This document shows, piece after piece, positions 8,268 to 17,617 of a stretch of DNA of 60,854 nucleotides (its first letter is position 1; each line of letters opens with the position of its first letter). The notes under the pieces are model-generated. The model saw only the letters and a list, made by a program, of their open reading frames with translations, ran no database searches and had not been told where the DNA came from. The stretch comes from Candidatus Stygibacter australis. Lineage in GTDB: Bacteria; Cloacimonadota; Cloacimonadia; Cloacimonadales; TCS61. The stretch spans positions 1 through 60,854 of the forward strand of contig JAVCDJ010000041.1 in assembly GCA_030765845.1 (NCBI GenBank). Reading direction: 5' to 3'. The translations under genes and the position numbers were made by a program.

Positions 8268-11200
8268 ATGGCAAAAGATAATATAGAAAAATCAACGGCA
8301 CTGATCAGGAATCTGGAAGAAACGCAGAAGGGCAGTCAAACCTTACCCAAGGATTATCAATGGCTGCTGGATCTATCAATTGGCAAAAAGGGAATAAATG
8401 AGCGTTGCCGGACTTTACTGGATGAATATTATCATCGCTATTCCAATCATAAAGTGGTAACAGAAGACCTGGTGCAGGTGGCATTGAGCGATCTGTGGTT
8501 TTATGATCAATGCGCAGAACGTGACCAGGCATTTAAATTGATCCTGGCAATTTTCTCTAATCTCTTACAACAGTATATTGATACTGGGATACTGGACAGG
8601 CTGATGCAAACACTGATCCGTTTTGCCGGTAAACTTGCAGAGCAGGATAATCCATGTATGTCAGCAATAAATGAGTGCCTGGAGCTAATCAAAAATATAT
8701 ATCAAAGCGATCCTTATATTGTAGAGCGGAACAGCACTTATATCAAAAACCACTTTAAGGTGGTTTATGAGATAGGGGAAATTGGCGAAAGTTGTGTTAG
8801 TTATTGCCGTGAAATACTTCAGGGTGTTTATGCGAGGTGGTTTGAACTGCCTGAGCTGGAAGTATGGTATGCGGAAAAGAAGCAGTTATTTGGGAGTGAT
8901 TATAGCGATTTAATCAGAGGTATGGGCAGGGAATATATAAAGAGTCAGCGAGACCAGTTAATAAAAATTGATAACTGGGAAGAACTAAGCAAACTGGCGT
9001 TTTTTGGAGATATTGCCCAGAAATACCGCAGTATGATAACGAAATTCAATACCAGTCAGGAGAAAATATATTATATTTTATATCTCTTTAAGCTGGAAGA
9101 TATGTATCAGATGCGCAAAAGCTTACTTATGGATTTGAACAGGATCATGCGAAAAGTGGGAGAAGAGATCCAGGCCAAGGAGATGAAAAAATTCACGGTT
9201 GAGATATTTGGTCTATTTAAGGAATTAAAGGATAAGTATCGGGAAACCGTTCTGGATAGTACCTTATCGTTGGGGAAAACGATATTGGGATTAAAGGATC
9301 ATGATCTAACCCACAAATTTATAGATTTAGTGATAGAACTGGGATTTGTGTCACCGCAGGGTATGAAAATAGATAAAGAGTGGCAGGTGGTGATAGACAG
9401 TAATCATATCAAGAATATCAGAATCTGGCTACAACTTGTGGAACTTGATCCAATCAGGATGAACCGGTTATTAAGTGCCTTGATAGTGAATCTGCGGATC
9501 GGTGGGATATTTGTTTCAGATACTGATCTTTTTCAGAAGGATATTTCCTGGTTCCTGAATGGAAAAGTGCAAGCGATTTTTAAGCAGGTGAAACAATTAG
9601 CCCGGCTGTTCCCCATATATTATAATAAGATCGGAGCTGAGGGCGAATTACGGGAATTAACCACAGCCATAGATGAAATTGGCAGACGCCAGGACAGACT
9701 GATGCACTTTTTCAGGAAACAGGTGCACACAGAAAGCAATAATACCAATGTTAATCTGGCATGTAATATCCTGATATACTGGGAGACTGGAGCTATAGCA
9801 CCAATGGAATCTGCTCTACCGGCAGATGTGCTGAAATTTCTGGATACCAGTAGCGAATATTACATTCATAATCATGAACTGGTGGAACTGCTCAGCAATG
9901 AATATGATTGTGATGTGATAGGATTGACGAAGCTGAATCAGCGTAAACTGGAACAATCAATTGAAGAGCATACTCAAATACCAAAAATATATCGTAAAAA
10001 AGTATTCTACCTGATCAGGATCTATAATATTCTGGTAGAAAAATATAGTTTTGGAATTACAGATTTGAATAAAACCCTGAGCAGGAGTCACTTTTTTAAT
10101 AAAGCAGAGATAGACGATCTGCTGCACCTTTTGAATTCTAATAAAAATGAGGAAGCACTGGGAAAATTATTTCTAATGATGAAGAAGCTGATGGGAGTGA
10201 TATTTGCCGAGGGAAAAACGGAAGCAAGAGAGGATATATATTATAAACGGCATGTTGCAGCGGGAATACCATCAATGTATGGTGAATACAGTGAGCCGAG
10301 GTTTGATGCCCTGGGATTGATATTCCGTCTGGAAAAAATAGCTAAAATCCTGCTGGAAGAGATAGAAGCCAGTGTGGATCTTAAGTATTTGACCCATAAA
10401 ACTTTGAAGCGGGTTTACCGATTATTAAGGCTATATGAGACCGGACTTGAGATGGATGGCATCAGCAATCCAGGATTCAGTTCTAATCTGGAGATGTTCC
10501 ATTACAGTCTGGAATCCAGTTTCACTCTCGATCAATACCAGAACTTAGTTCAGTTTCTGGCAGAAAACACCAAAGAGATCGTAAAGGAATATTTTTACCG
10601 GATATATGAGCAGCCTTTGAAAGAGATCACACATCAATATATTGATACGGAAGATAAAGAAGAAATATTAAAGCAGTCAGATAAGCTTTCTGAGCAGTTT
10701 TATCGTGATCTGCTCACTTCGGCATTCATAATCCAGAAACTTGATAATTTCATTATGACACTTTTGAAATCTATTCGTGATGTTGTGCAGGATTATGAAA
10801 AGCATCATTTGCCCCTGCTCATGAGCTATGAACCTGATCAGATAGTGAGTCCGCTCTATTTATTAACACCTGAACTGGATAATCCCATATTTCTGGGTTC
10901 TAAGGCGTATTTTTTGAAAGTTATGCTCAGCAAGGGTTTTCCTATCCCACCGGGCTTTGTATTATCTACTGAGCTTTTCCGTCATCGACCTTTGGTATTA
11001 AGACCGGGAGTACTTCGAGATGATATTTTGTTCAAAATCCGTAAACAAGTTAGTAGATTACAGAAACTTACAGGTAGAATTTATGGAGAACCATCTAATC
11101 CACTATTATTGAGTGTGCGATCAGGAACTGCAATTTCCATGCCCGGAGCTATGAACACTTTCCTGAATGTGGGTATGAATGATGAGATTGCCGAAGAGAT

Positions 11201-12368
11201 GAGCAAACAGGAAAATATGGGCTGGACAGCCTGGGATTCTTACCGTCGTCTTTTGCAAAGCTGGGGAATGGCACAACAAATCAAACGTGATGAATTTGAT
11301 GATATTATTCAAGGCTATAAAGAAGAATTTGGCATTGAAATGAAGCAGAATCTGAGCAAAGATCAGATGAAAACCATTGCTAAAGCCTATAAACAGAAAA
11401 TCCTGGATTGTGGAAAAAAATTCATTGATGATCCTTATGAACAATTAACTGGGGCGATCGGCTATGTGCTGGATAGCTGGGATTCCAAACGAGCACTGGT
11501 TTATCGGGAACAAATGCAGATAGCAAATGAATGGGGGACAGCAGTAGTAGTCCAGCAGATGGTGCTGGGTAATATGAGCGAAAATTCCGGTACAGGGGTG
11601 CTTTTTACTCATGATCCATCAAGTAATCAACCGGGCTTGAAACTTTATGGTGAATATACAGTGTGCAGCCAGGGAGAAGATATTGTGGCAGGATTGGTGA
11701 ACGTTTTGCCTTTGACAAGCAATCAGGCAAAAATCGCCGGAAATGACGGAAGTGAAAGTCTGGAAGCAAAATTACCTTTGATCTATAATCGCTTGAATGA
11801 ATTAGCGGCTCAGATGATCTATGAGCATGGGTTTAGCCATCAGGAGATAGAATTTACTTTTGAATCTGACCAGCCGGAAGGATTATATATATTACAGACC
11901 CGTAATCAGGATATCCAGACTAAACAGGATTTTGAAATATTTTCTCAAAAACGTGAAGAAATGGAATTTGCCGGAAGCGGAATCGGAATTGGCGGTGGAG
12001 CCCTGAACGGGATACTGGCATTTGATGATGAAGACCTACAGAAATACCGGGAGCAATATCCTGATAAGGCGATGATCCTGGTTCGTCCTGACACGGTACC
12101 AGATGATATTGGAATGATTTTTAAGTGTGATGGCTTGATAACCGGCAGAGGTGGAGCAACTTCTCATGCAGCAGTTACGGCAGTGCGTTTGGGAATTGTG
12201 TGCATAGTAAATTGTAAGCAATTAGAAGTTGATGAAGATAATAAATGCTGCAAAATCAATGACAAGAAACTTCGAAGTGGTGATGAAGTAGCAATTGACG
12301 GTCATTTTGGAAGTATCTTTGTTGGGAATTATGATGTTCATACTGAGCGGATGGCATATCAGGGATAG
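8268..12368 (+). CDS. PEP-synthase/PPDK-like dikinase with a large novel N-terminal region and no PEP/pyruvate barrel
   Basis: This 1366-residue protein has two recognisable parts. From about residue 878 runs a pyruvate phosphate dikinase-type ATP-grasp domain (GSKAYFLKVMLSKGFPIPPG, then SVRSGTAISMPGAMNTFLN and ILQTRNQ). The last 180 residues are the swivelling phosphohistidine domain with TGRGGATSHAAV, catalytic His near 1300. The TIM-barrel that binds PEP or pyruvate in true PPDK and PEP synthase is absent; the protein ends about 66 residues after the histidine. Residues 1-870 are helical, cytosolic and unrecognised. Known relatives without the barrel (rifampicin phosphotransferase, glucan-water dikinase) pass the beta-phosphate of ATP to another acceptor, so this is probably a dikinase for an unknown substrate. 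A GGGA site precedes the ATG, and the GAPDH gene follows 72 bp downstream. Confidence 0.8.
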   Translation: MAKDNIEKSTALIRNLEETQKGSQTLPKDYQWLLDLSIGKKGINERCRTLLDEYYHRYSNHKVVTEDLVQVALSDLWFYDQCAERDQAFKLILAIFSNLLQQYIDTGILDRLMQTLIRFAGKLAEQDNPCMSAINECLELIKNIYQSDPYIVERNSTYIKNHFKVVYEIGEIGESCVSYCREILQGVYARWFELPELEVWYAEKKQLFGSDYSDLIRGMGREYIKSQRDQLIKIDNWEELSKLAFFGDIAQKYRSMITKFNTSQEKIYYILYLFKLEDMYQMRKSLLMDLNRIMRKVGEEIQAKEMKKFTVEIFGLFKELKDKYRETVLDSTLSLGKTILGLKDHDLTHKFIDLVIELGFVSPQGMKIDKEWQVVIDSNHIKNIRIWLQLVELDPIRMNRLLSALIVNLRIGGIFVSDTDLFQKDISWFLNGKVQAIFKQVKQLARLFPIYYNKIGAEGELRELTTAIDEIGRRQDRLMHFFRKQVHTESNNTNVNLACNILIYWETGAIAPMESALPADVLKFLDTSSEYYIHNHELVELLSNEYDCDVIGLTKLNQRKLEQSIEEHTQIPKIYRKKVFYLIRIYNILVEKYSFGITDLNKTLSRSHFFNKAEIDDLLHLLNSNKNEEALGKLFLMMKKLMGVIFAEGKTEAREDIYYKRHVAAGIPSMYGEYSEPRFDALGLIFRLEKIAKILLEEIEASVDLKYLTHKTLKRVYRLLRLYETGLEMDGISNPGFSSNLEMFHYSLESSFTLDQYQNLVQFLAENTKEIVKEYFYRIYEQPLKEITHQYIDTEDKEEILKQSDKLSEQFYRDLLTSAFIIQKLDNFIMTLLKSIRDVVQDYEKHHLPLLMSYEPDQIVSPLYLLTPELDNPIFLGSKAYFLKVMLSKGFPIPPGFVLSTELFRHRPLVLRPGVLRDDILFKIRKQVSRLQKLTGRIYGEPSNPLLLSVRSGTAISMPGAMNTFLNVGMNDEIAEEMSKQENMGWTAWDSYRRLLQSWGMAQQIKRDEFDDIIQGYKEEFGIEMKQNLSKDQMKTIAKAYKQKILDCGKKFIDDPYEQLTGAIGYVLDSWDSKRALVYREQMQIANEWGTAVVVQQMVLGNMSENSGTGVLFTHDPSSNQPGLKLYGEYTVCSQGEDIVAGLVNVLPLTSNQAKIAGNDGSESLEAKLPLIYNRLNELAAQMIYEHGFSHQEIEFTFESDQPEGLYILQTRNQDIQTKQDFEIFSQKREEMEFAGSGIGIGGGALNGILAFDDEDLQKYREQYPDKAMILVRPDTVPDDIGMIFKCDGLITGRGGATSHAAVTAVRLGIVCIVNCKQLEVDEDNKCCKINDKKLRSGDEVAIDGHFGSIFVGNYDVHTERMAYQG

Positions 12369-12440
12369 GATAATTATTGACAGGAAGTAATAGTATAGCA
12401 ATAAATAGATATAAAAAATAAAACATTAAGGAGAATTCTG

Positions 12441-13673
12441 ATGGAAAATATCTTAGGAATCAATGGGCTTGGCAGAATCGGTAAACTAACCTTATGGAAC
12501 CATATCGCCCTTGGTCACTTTGACGGATTTGTTGTTAATGTTGGCAGGGAAGTGGGGAATAGCCTGGAAGATCTGATCAATACACTTGAATCTGATTCTA
12601 CTTATGGGCATATTGACAGGTTCATTTACGGAGTTTCTGGCAAAAAAGTGGAATTTAAAATCATAGACCGGGAAACGGGGTTTATAACCGTAAACGGTAA
12701 ACAATTGAAAATCCTACGCAATGCCCGTAATCCTCTGGATATACCCTGGGCAGAAGAGAATGTCCGGCTGGTGGTGGACTGTACGGGAGTCTTTTTAGAT
12801 CCCACAGTAACAGCAGATGATCCCAGGGGCAGCGTACGGGGGCATCTGGAAGCTGGAGCAGAGAAAGTTATCTGTTCAGCACCCTTTAAGATCAAAAATA
12901 AGGCATTAAATATGCCGGATGACAGTAAATTATTTGTTTATGGTGTAAATCATCATGATTATGACCCGGGCCATCATAATGTCCTTTCTGCCGCAAGCTG
13001 CACAACTACGGGACTTGCTCACATGATGATGCCTCTTCTGGAAAATGAAGCATCATCTCAAATTGTTACTGCTTCTATGTCTACTATCCATGCTTCCACC
13101 AATACACAAAGTATCCTGGACAGCGTTCCTAAAAGCGGGGCTAAAGACCTGAGAAAAAACCGCTCAATAATGAATAATATTATCTTAACATCTACTGGGG
13201 CGGCAAAAGCTTTGGAACAGATCTTACCCCAGATCAAAGATATCGGATTTATGGCAGATTCAGTAAGGATACCCACTAATACAGTATCAATGATCAGCCT
13301 GAATATTACTTTCCATGAGCATGTGAATGATGCTTCGGAACCCGTAATAACCGGTGATTATTTGAATAATATCTATTCTGAGGCTGCTGATGGGAAACAG
13401 AAGGGACTGCTTGTGTACAGTGAGCGTCAGAATGTTTCCAGTGATTTGATCGGTATCAGAGCAGCAGCCGTTATTGAAGGGCATGATACCCACACCAGAA
13501 CCGGATTTATGAAATTATCCTCTCAGATGCTTAATGAATTGGGGCTGGATTCTACTGATAATATTTCCATGCCTGTAACTCATGCTAAAATATTTGGCTG
13601 GTATGATAATGAGTTTGGCAGTTATGTGAATATGCTTGGCAAACTCACAATCCATGTAGATGAAAATATGTAG
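12441..13673 (+). CDS. gap: Divergent glyceraldehyde-3-phosphate dehydrogenase
   Basis: This is a GAPDH-family oxidoreductase of 410 residues against the usual 330-340. The Rossmann start INGLGRIGK, VDCTGVF, SAPFK, the active-site block SAASCTTT (Cys187), the catalytic His217 in STIHA, STGAAKAL and the end motif WYDNEFGSY are all visible. Deviations from the common enzyme are SAASCTTT for SNASCTTN, a VVNVGRE segment where most NAD-dependent enzymes have an acidic residue after the second strand, and extra length before the catalytic core and around residues 325-370. It should convert glyceraldehyde 3-phosphate to 1,3-bisphosphoglycerate in glycolysis, but cofactor preference and exact substrate are uncertain. 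AAGGAG lies before the ATG. It follows the dikinase-like gene closely, and a terminator comes later, just before nadC. Confidence 0.85.
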   Translation: MENILGINGLGRIGKLTLWNHIALGHFDGFVVNVGREVGNSLEDLINTLESDSTYGHIDRFIYGVSGKKVEFKIIDRETGFITVNGKQLKILRNARNPLDIPWAEENVRLVVDCTGVFLDPTVTADDPRGSVRGHLEAGAEKVICSAPFKIKNKALNMPDDSKLFVYGVNHHDYDPGHHNVLSAASCTTTGLAHMMMPLLENEASSQIVTASMSTIHASTNTQSILDSVPKSGAKDLRKNRSIMNNIILTSTGAAKALEQILPQIKDIGFMADSVRIPTNTVSMISLNITFHEHVNDASEPVITGDYLNNIYSEAADGKQKGLLVYSERQNVSSDLIGIRAAAVIEGHDTHTRTGFMKLSSQMLNELGLDSTDNISMPVTHAKIFGWYDNEFGSYVNMLGKLTIHVDENM

Positions 13674-13804
13674 GAAGATCAGAATATAGATAAATAGATA
13701 TAGTATAAGTATTAAGGGGGCAGAGAAGAAACAAGGGATAAAAATATTGACAGAACGGCAAGTGAGAAATTACTGACGTTAAAGATAGTTTAAGGGAAGC
13801 ATAT

Positions 13805-13933
13805 ATGGTGTTTAATTCCGAGGATAAGACGGGAATAATGAAGAAAGTAGAGAGCTCTGAACAAGCTCTTGAAAACATAAAAATAAAAGCATTCACTCTC
13901 AAGGTGGATGCTTTTTTTGTTGGTGAGAAATGA
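13805..13933 (+). CDS. Possible 42-residue leader peptide before nadC
   Basis: A short frame (starts MVFNSEDKTGIMKKVE, ends FFVGEK) has AAGGGA upstream of its ATG and ends in an ATGA overlap with the nadC start codon. Its last third runs straight through the terminator hairpin at 13885-13918. It resembles nothing I know. It may be a leader whose translation affects termination or restarts at nadC, or it may be chance. Confidence 0.25.
   Translation: MVFNSEDKTGIMKKVESSEQALENIKIKAFTLKVDAFFVGEK
13885..13918 (+). terminator. Rho-independent terminator between gap and nadC
   Basis: AAAAGCATTCAC pairs with GTGGATGCTTTT (12 bp with one G-U) around a seven-base loop, followed by a run of T. It ends about 12 bases before the nadC start, close enough to act as an attenuator for nadC as well as the end of the gap transcript. 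Confidence 0.7.
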
Positions 13934-14757
13934 ATACTGAAGAATTAATTCGGTTAAGTCTGGAAGAAGACATTTGTCATGGTGATATCACCACTGATAG
14001 TCTAAAGCTTGAAGACAAGCATCTTGCAGCCAGATTAATTGCCAAAGAAAAGGGCGTGATTGCCGGTTTGGATGTTTTTTGCAAGACCTTTGCCCTGGTA
14101 GATAGCAGAACAGAGATAGAGCGTCTGAGAGTAGATGGTGATGAAGTGGAAAAGGGAGATGTACTCTGCTTATTGTCAGGCTCATCAGCTTCAATGTTAA
14201 AAGCAGAACGTGTAGCCTTGAACTTTTTGCAAAGATTAAGTGGAATCGCTACTCAAACCGCTGCAATGGTAGCCAAGATTGGTGATAACCGGGCAAAATT
14301 GCTTGATACCCGAAAAACCACTCCTCTGTTGCGTCAGTTGGAAAAATATGCCGTCAGAACAGGAGGTGGCTATAATCACCGGTTTGGTTTATATGATATG
14401 CTGATGCTTAAGGAAAACCACATATTATCTGCAGGTTCCATCAGCAAAGCCGTGGAGTTGGTTCGCAAAAACGATACCAGCCATAAGCTGGAAGTGGAAG
14501 TAACAAATCTTCAGGAACTGCTGGAAGCCGTTTCCTGTGGTGTGGATAGGGTGATGCTTGATAATATGAGCCTTGATGATATGAAGCAGGCGGTGACGGA
14601 ATTTCATGGCAAAGTGGAACTTGAGGCATCTGGAAATGTTAGCTTATCCACAATATCCCAGATAGCAGAGACTGGAGTAGATTTTATCTCCAGTGGTTCT
14701 ATGACCCATTCTTACAAATCATTGGATATCAGTTTGATATTTGAGGAGGTCAAATAA
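13930..14757 (+). CDS. nadC: Nicotinate-nucleotide pyrophosphorylase (carboxylating), quinolinate phosphoribosyltransferase
   Basis: It converts quinolinate and PRPP to nicotinate mononucleotide, CO2 and pyrophosphate in de novo NAD synthesis. The length of 275 residues is typical. Diagnostic motifs are LDTRKTTPLLRQLEKYAV, GGGYNHRFGLYDMLMLKENH, EVEVTNLQEL, VMLDNMS, LEASGNVS and ISSGSMTHS. The start has GGTGAG upstream and lies directly behind a terminator-like hairpin. The stop overlaps the next start in a TAATG junction, indicating translational coupling with the zinc-ribbon gene. nadA and nadB are not in the window. Confidence 0.97.
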   Translation: MNTEELIRLSLEEDICHGDITTDSLKLEDKHLAARLIAKEKGVIAGLDVFCKTFALVDSRTEIERLRVDGDEVEKGDVLCLLSGSSASMLKAERVALNFLQRLSGIATQTAAMVAKIGDNRAKLLDTRKTTPLLRQLEKYAVRTGGGYNHRFGLYDMLMLKENHILSAGSISKAVELVRKNDTSHKLEVEVTNLQELLEAVSCGVDRVMLDNMSLDDMKQAVTEFHGKVELEASGNVSLSTISQIAETGVDFISSGSMTHSYKSLDISLIFEEVK

Positions 14758-15467
14758 TGCGTAAAGATTTAGAAGTTTTGATTGAGATGCAAAAGTGTGA
14801 TGATGAGATCACTAAATTACAGGTATTAATAGAAAATCTGCCTAAGCAATTAAGCAATTTAAAGACAAATTTAGCGGAAGCTCAATTAGAGCTGAAAAAC
14901 CTGAAAGAAGAAATAGAAAATAACAAGAAAGAACAGGATAAGCGTGAACTTTTGATTCGCAGTAATAAAGACATGATGGGAAAATATCAAAATCAGTTAT
15001 TGACAATTCAAACTAATAAGGAATACAAAGCTTTAAATAAAGAAGTCAGTCATTTGGAAAAGAAGAACGAAGAGCTGGAAGATGAAATTGTAGAATTAAT
15101 GGAGAGCCAGGAAGATTTACGGACTAATCAGCAGGAAGCCGAAAAGAACTTGAAATCTGCTGAACAGGAACTGGCTGCGAATGAACATCGTCTGGAAAAT
15201 GAGATAGCTGAAGTGAATAAGAGTATGGAAGTAATTCGGGCAGAACGCAAAGAGCTTGCCAGGGGTCTTCCCGTGCCGATAGTAAAAAAATATGTAACCT
15301 TGATAAAAAATAGACATAGGAAAGCATTAGTATATAATTCGGGAAATACCTGCGGAGGATGTGGGTTTATGATACGTCCTCAGGTGATGGTTGAGCTTCA
15401 TGAAGGAGAAAAGTTAATTTTCTGTGAAAGCTGCAGCCGTATAATTGTGTTAAATAAAGAAGATTGA
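14757..15467 (+). CDS. Coiled-coil C4 zinc-ribbon protein (zf-RING_7/CdsZ family)
   Basis: Residues 1 to about 170 form a long charged antiparallel coiled coil. The C-terminus is a zinc ribbon with two Cys pairs, CGGC and CESC, separated by about 20 residues (TCGGCGFMIRPQ ... LIFCESCSRII). The family, about 240 residues, is widespread and linked by published work to nucleic-acid or translation-associated roles; exact function here is unknown. It overlaps nadC by one base and sits immediately upstream of the RNase P RNA gene, with only seven bases between. Confidence 0.85.
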   Translation: MRKDLEVLIEMQKCDDEITKLQVLIENLPKQLSNLKTNLAEAQLELKNLKEEIENNKKEQDKRELLIRSNKDMMGKYQNQLLTIQTNKEYKALNKEVSHLEKKNEELEDEIVELMESQEDLRTNQQEAEKNLKSAEQELAANEHRLENEIAEVNKSMEVIRAERKELARGLPVPIVKKYVTLIKNRHRKALVYNSGNTCGGCGFMIRPQVMVELHEGEKLIFCESCSRIIVLNKED

Positions 15468-15474
15468 TATAAAT

Positions 15475-15866
15475 CTGTCGGAGAGGATCATATATCTGCT
15501 TTACCGCTTGCGGTGAAGAGGAAAGTCCGAACACCACAGGGCAGGATACTTCTTAATTGGAAGTCTTTGCGAAGAGGAGCCAGCTCCACAGAAACAAACC
15601 GCCTATATGGTAAGGGTGAAATGGCAGAGTAAGAGCCTGCCAGATTCTGACGTGAGTCAGAATGCTCGGAAAGCCTTATCCGGTGCAATGCCAAATAGGG
15701 AAGCAGTCTTCGGACCCGGATCTGCCCGATCCGGTTTGCTTTCGGGTAGGCAGCTTAAGCCGGCAATATGTCCCCGTTGGGAATAGCAATATCCGGCGTA
15801 GAGAAATAGATATAGAATCGCTTGTTAGGTGATTTACAGAATTCGGCTTATGACCGTCTCCGACAG
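15475..15866 (+). ncRNA. rnpB: RNase P RNA (class A)
   Basis: The catalytic RNA that trims the 5' leader of tRNA precursors. The ends form a perfect 10-bp P1 helix (CTGTCGGAGA with TCTCCGACAG). The conserved core is present: GAGGAAAGTCCG (15518-15529), GTAAGGGTGAAATGG (15611-15625), AGAGCCTGCCAG and ACAGAATTCGGCTTA (15836-15850). In helix P4 the common CCGGG/CCCGG pairing is CCGAA/TTCGG here, so both sides changed and pairing is kept. The 392-nt length fits a bacterial A-type RNA. It lies between the zinc-ribbon gene and recJ on the same strand. Confidence 0.95.
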
Positions 15867-15892
15867 TACTAGAGATTAAATTAGGAATTATA

Positions 15893-17617
15893 ATGCAGAA
15901 AAGATGGAAAATTGCTGATACATTGACAGCAGCAGAGATTGAAGCACAGAAACATATTACTGAAGAGATGAAGTGCCCTGAAATGATAGCAGAAATGCTC
16001 ATCAGGCGCGGCTTAAGAACACAAGAAGAAATAGGGTTATTCTTTCAGCCGGAATTAAAATCTATTCATGACCCCTTCCTGTTCAGGGATATGGAAAAAG
16101 CAGCTCTCAGGGTTGTAAAAGCTATCAATGATAACGAATTGATTACTATATACGGAGATTATGATGTAGATGGAACCACATCAACCTCTCTTCTCTATCT
16201 GGGTCTTAAGAAAATGAATGCCAGGGTGGATTATTACATCCCTCATAGAATGATAGATGGGTATGGATTATCCATTTCTGGAGTTGATCGGTTAAAAGAA
16301 AATGGAACTTCCCTGATCATCAGCGTTGATTGCGGAATAAACTCTATTAATGAAGTGGAAACTATCAATGAATTGGGAATGGATATCATCATTACTGATC
16401 ATCATAATCCCAAAGAGCAATTACCCCGGGCTTATGCAATCATCAATCCCAAGCTGCCAGGTAGTAAATATCCCTGTCTGGAACTGGCAGGTGTTGGCGT
16501 AGCCTATAAAATGCTCATGGCAGTATATATCAAGCTGGGTGTGGATACTCATGAAATGTGCAATAAGTATCTTGATCTTGTAGCACTGGGTACAATCGCA
16601 GATATCGTCCCACTGGTGGGAGAGAACAGGATATTTGCTTCCATAGGTCTTGAAAGACTTATCAAGAAACAGAATATTGGCTTAAATGCTTTGATCAATC
16701 TTGCAGGGTTAACTGAGAAAACATTAAATGCCAGTGATATTGTATTTGGCATTGCCCCCAGGATCAATGCTGCCGGCAGGATGGGTACAGCACTCACTGC
16801 TGTAAAGCTAATGGTATCTATTGATGAAAAGGAAAGCCGGGAGCTGGCACAGCAGATCGAGCACCAAAATTCTCTGCGACAGCAGATTGATCAGCGAACC
16901 TATAATGAAGCCTGCCAGATAATTGAAGAAAAATACAAAAATATGGATGAAACACTGTTCATAGTGATTTCATCTGATGAATGGCATCCAGGAGTGATCG
17001 GTATTGTTGCCTCCAAACTGGTGGAGAAGTATTACCGTCCGGCGGTGATGATCTCATTCAAAGATGGGATTGGCAGTGGATCTGGACGTAGTATTGCAGA
17101 TTTTGATCTCTTTGAAGCCCTTACTCATGTTGAGGACTGTCTTGATACTTTTGGTGGACATAAGTATGCTGCAGGTTTATCTATTATGGCAGAATATCTG
17201 GATACATTTGAAAATCAGATCACTAAATACATGAAATCCAGGATTTCTCCTGACCTGCTGCTACCTCCTCTGAAGATAGATTCCAAATTGGAATTATATG
17301 AGATAAATGAGAATTTGCTGGAATGGCTTAACCGGTTTGCTCCCTTTGGACCCGGTAATATGAAACCTGTTTTCTTTACTACCCTGGTCACGATTGTGGG
17401 TTATCCCTATTGTGTGGGGAAAAACCATCTAAAATTAAAAGTAATGAAAGATGGTTGTGAATTAGACCTGATCGGATTTAACCTGGGTGATTACCTGCCC
17501 TTCCTGAAGAAAGGTGAAAAAATCGATATCGCCTATTCTCTGGAATTTAATACCTGGCAGGGAAGAACCAGTATCCAGGGAAAATTGAAAGACCTGCATT
17601 TTGAGAAAGATATTTAA
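15893..17617 (+). CDS. recJ: Single-stranded-DNA-specific 5'-3' exonuclease RecJ
   Basis: A DHH-family nuclease for recombination and mismatch repair, 574 residues, the normal size. The metal motifs are clear: GDYDVDGTT (residues 88-96), the VDCGINS segment, ITDHHNP, and a third block LVALGTIADIVPL. The DHHA1 domain has EWHPGVIGIVASKLVEKYYRPA, GSGSGRSI and GGHKYAAGLS, and a C-terminal OB-like domain follows. The start ATG has TAGGAAT upstream, 26 bp after rnpB. The end overlaps the following lipoprotein gene by 17 bases. Confidence 0.97.
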   Translation: MQKRWKIADTLTAAEIEAQKHITEEMKCPEMIAEMLIRRGLRTQEEIGLFFQPELKSIHDPFLFRDMEKAALRVVKAINDNELITIYGDYDVDGTTSTSLLYLGLKKMNARVDYYIPHRMIDGYGLSISGVDRLKENGTSLIISVDCGINSINEVETINELGMDIIITDHHNPKEQLPRAYAIINPKLPGSKYPCLELAGVGVAYKMLMAVYIKLGVDTHEMCNKYLDLVALGTIADIVPLVGENRIFASIGLERLIKKQNIGLNALINLAGLTEKTLNASDIVFGIAPRINAAGRMGTALTAVKLMVSIDEKESRELAQQIEHQNSLRQQIDQRTYNEACQIIEEKYKNMDETLFIVISSDEWHPGVIGIVASKLVEKYYRPAVMISFKDGIGSGSGRSIADFDLFEALTHVEDCLDTFGGHKYAAGLSIMAEYLDTFENQITKYMKSRISPDLLLPPLKIDSKLELYEINENLLEWLNRFAPFGPGNMKPVFFTTLVTIVGYPYCVGKNHLKLKVMKDGCELDLIGFNLGDYLPFLKKGEKIDIAYSLEFNTWQGRTSIQGKLKDLHFEKDI

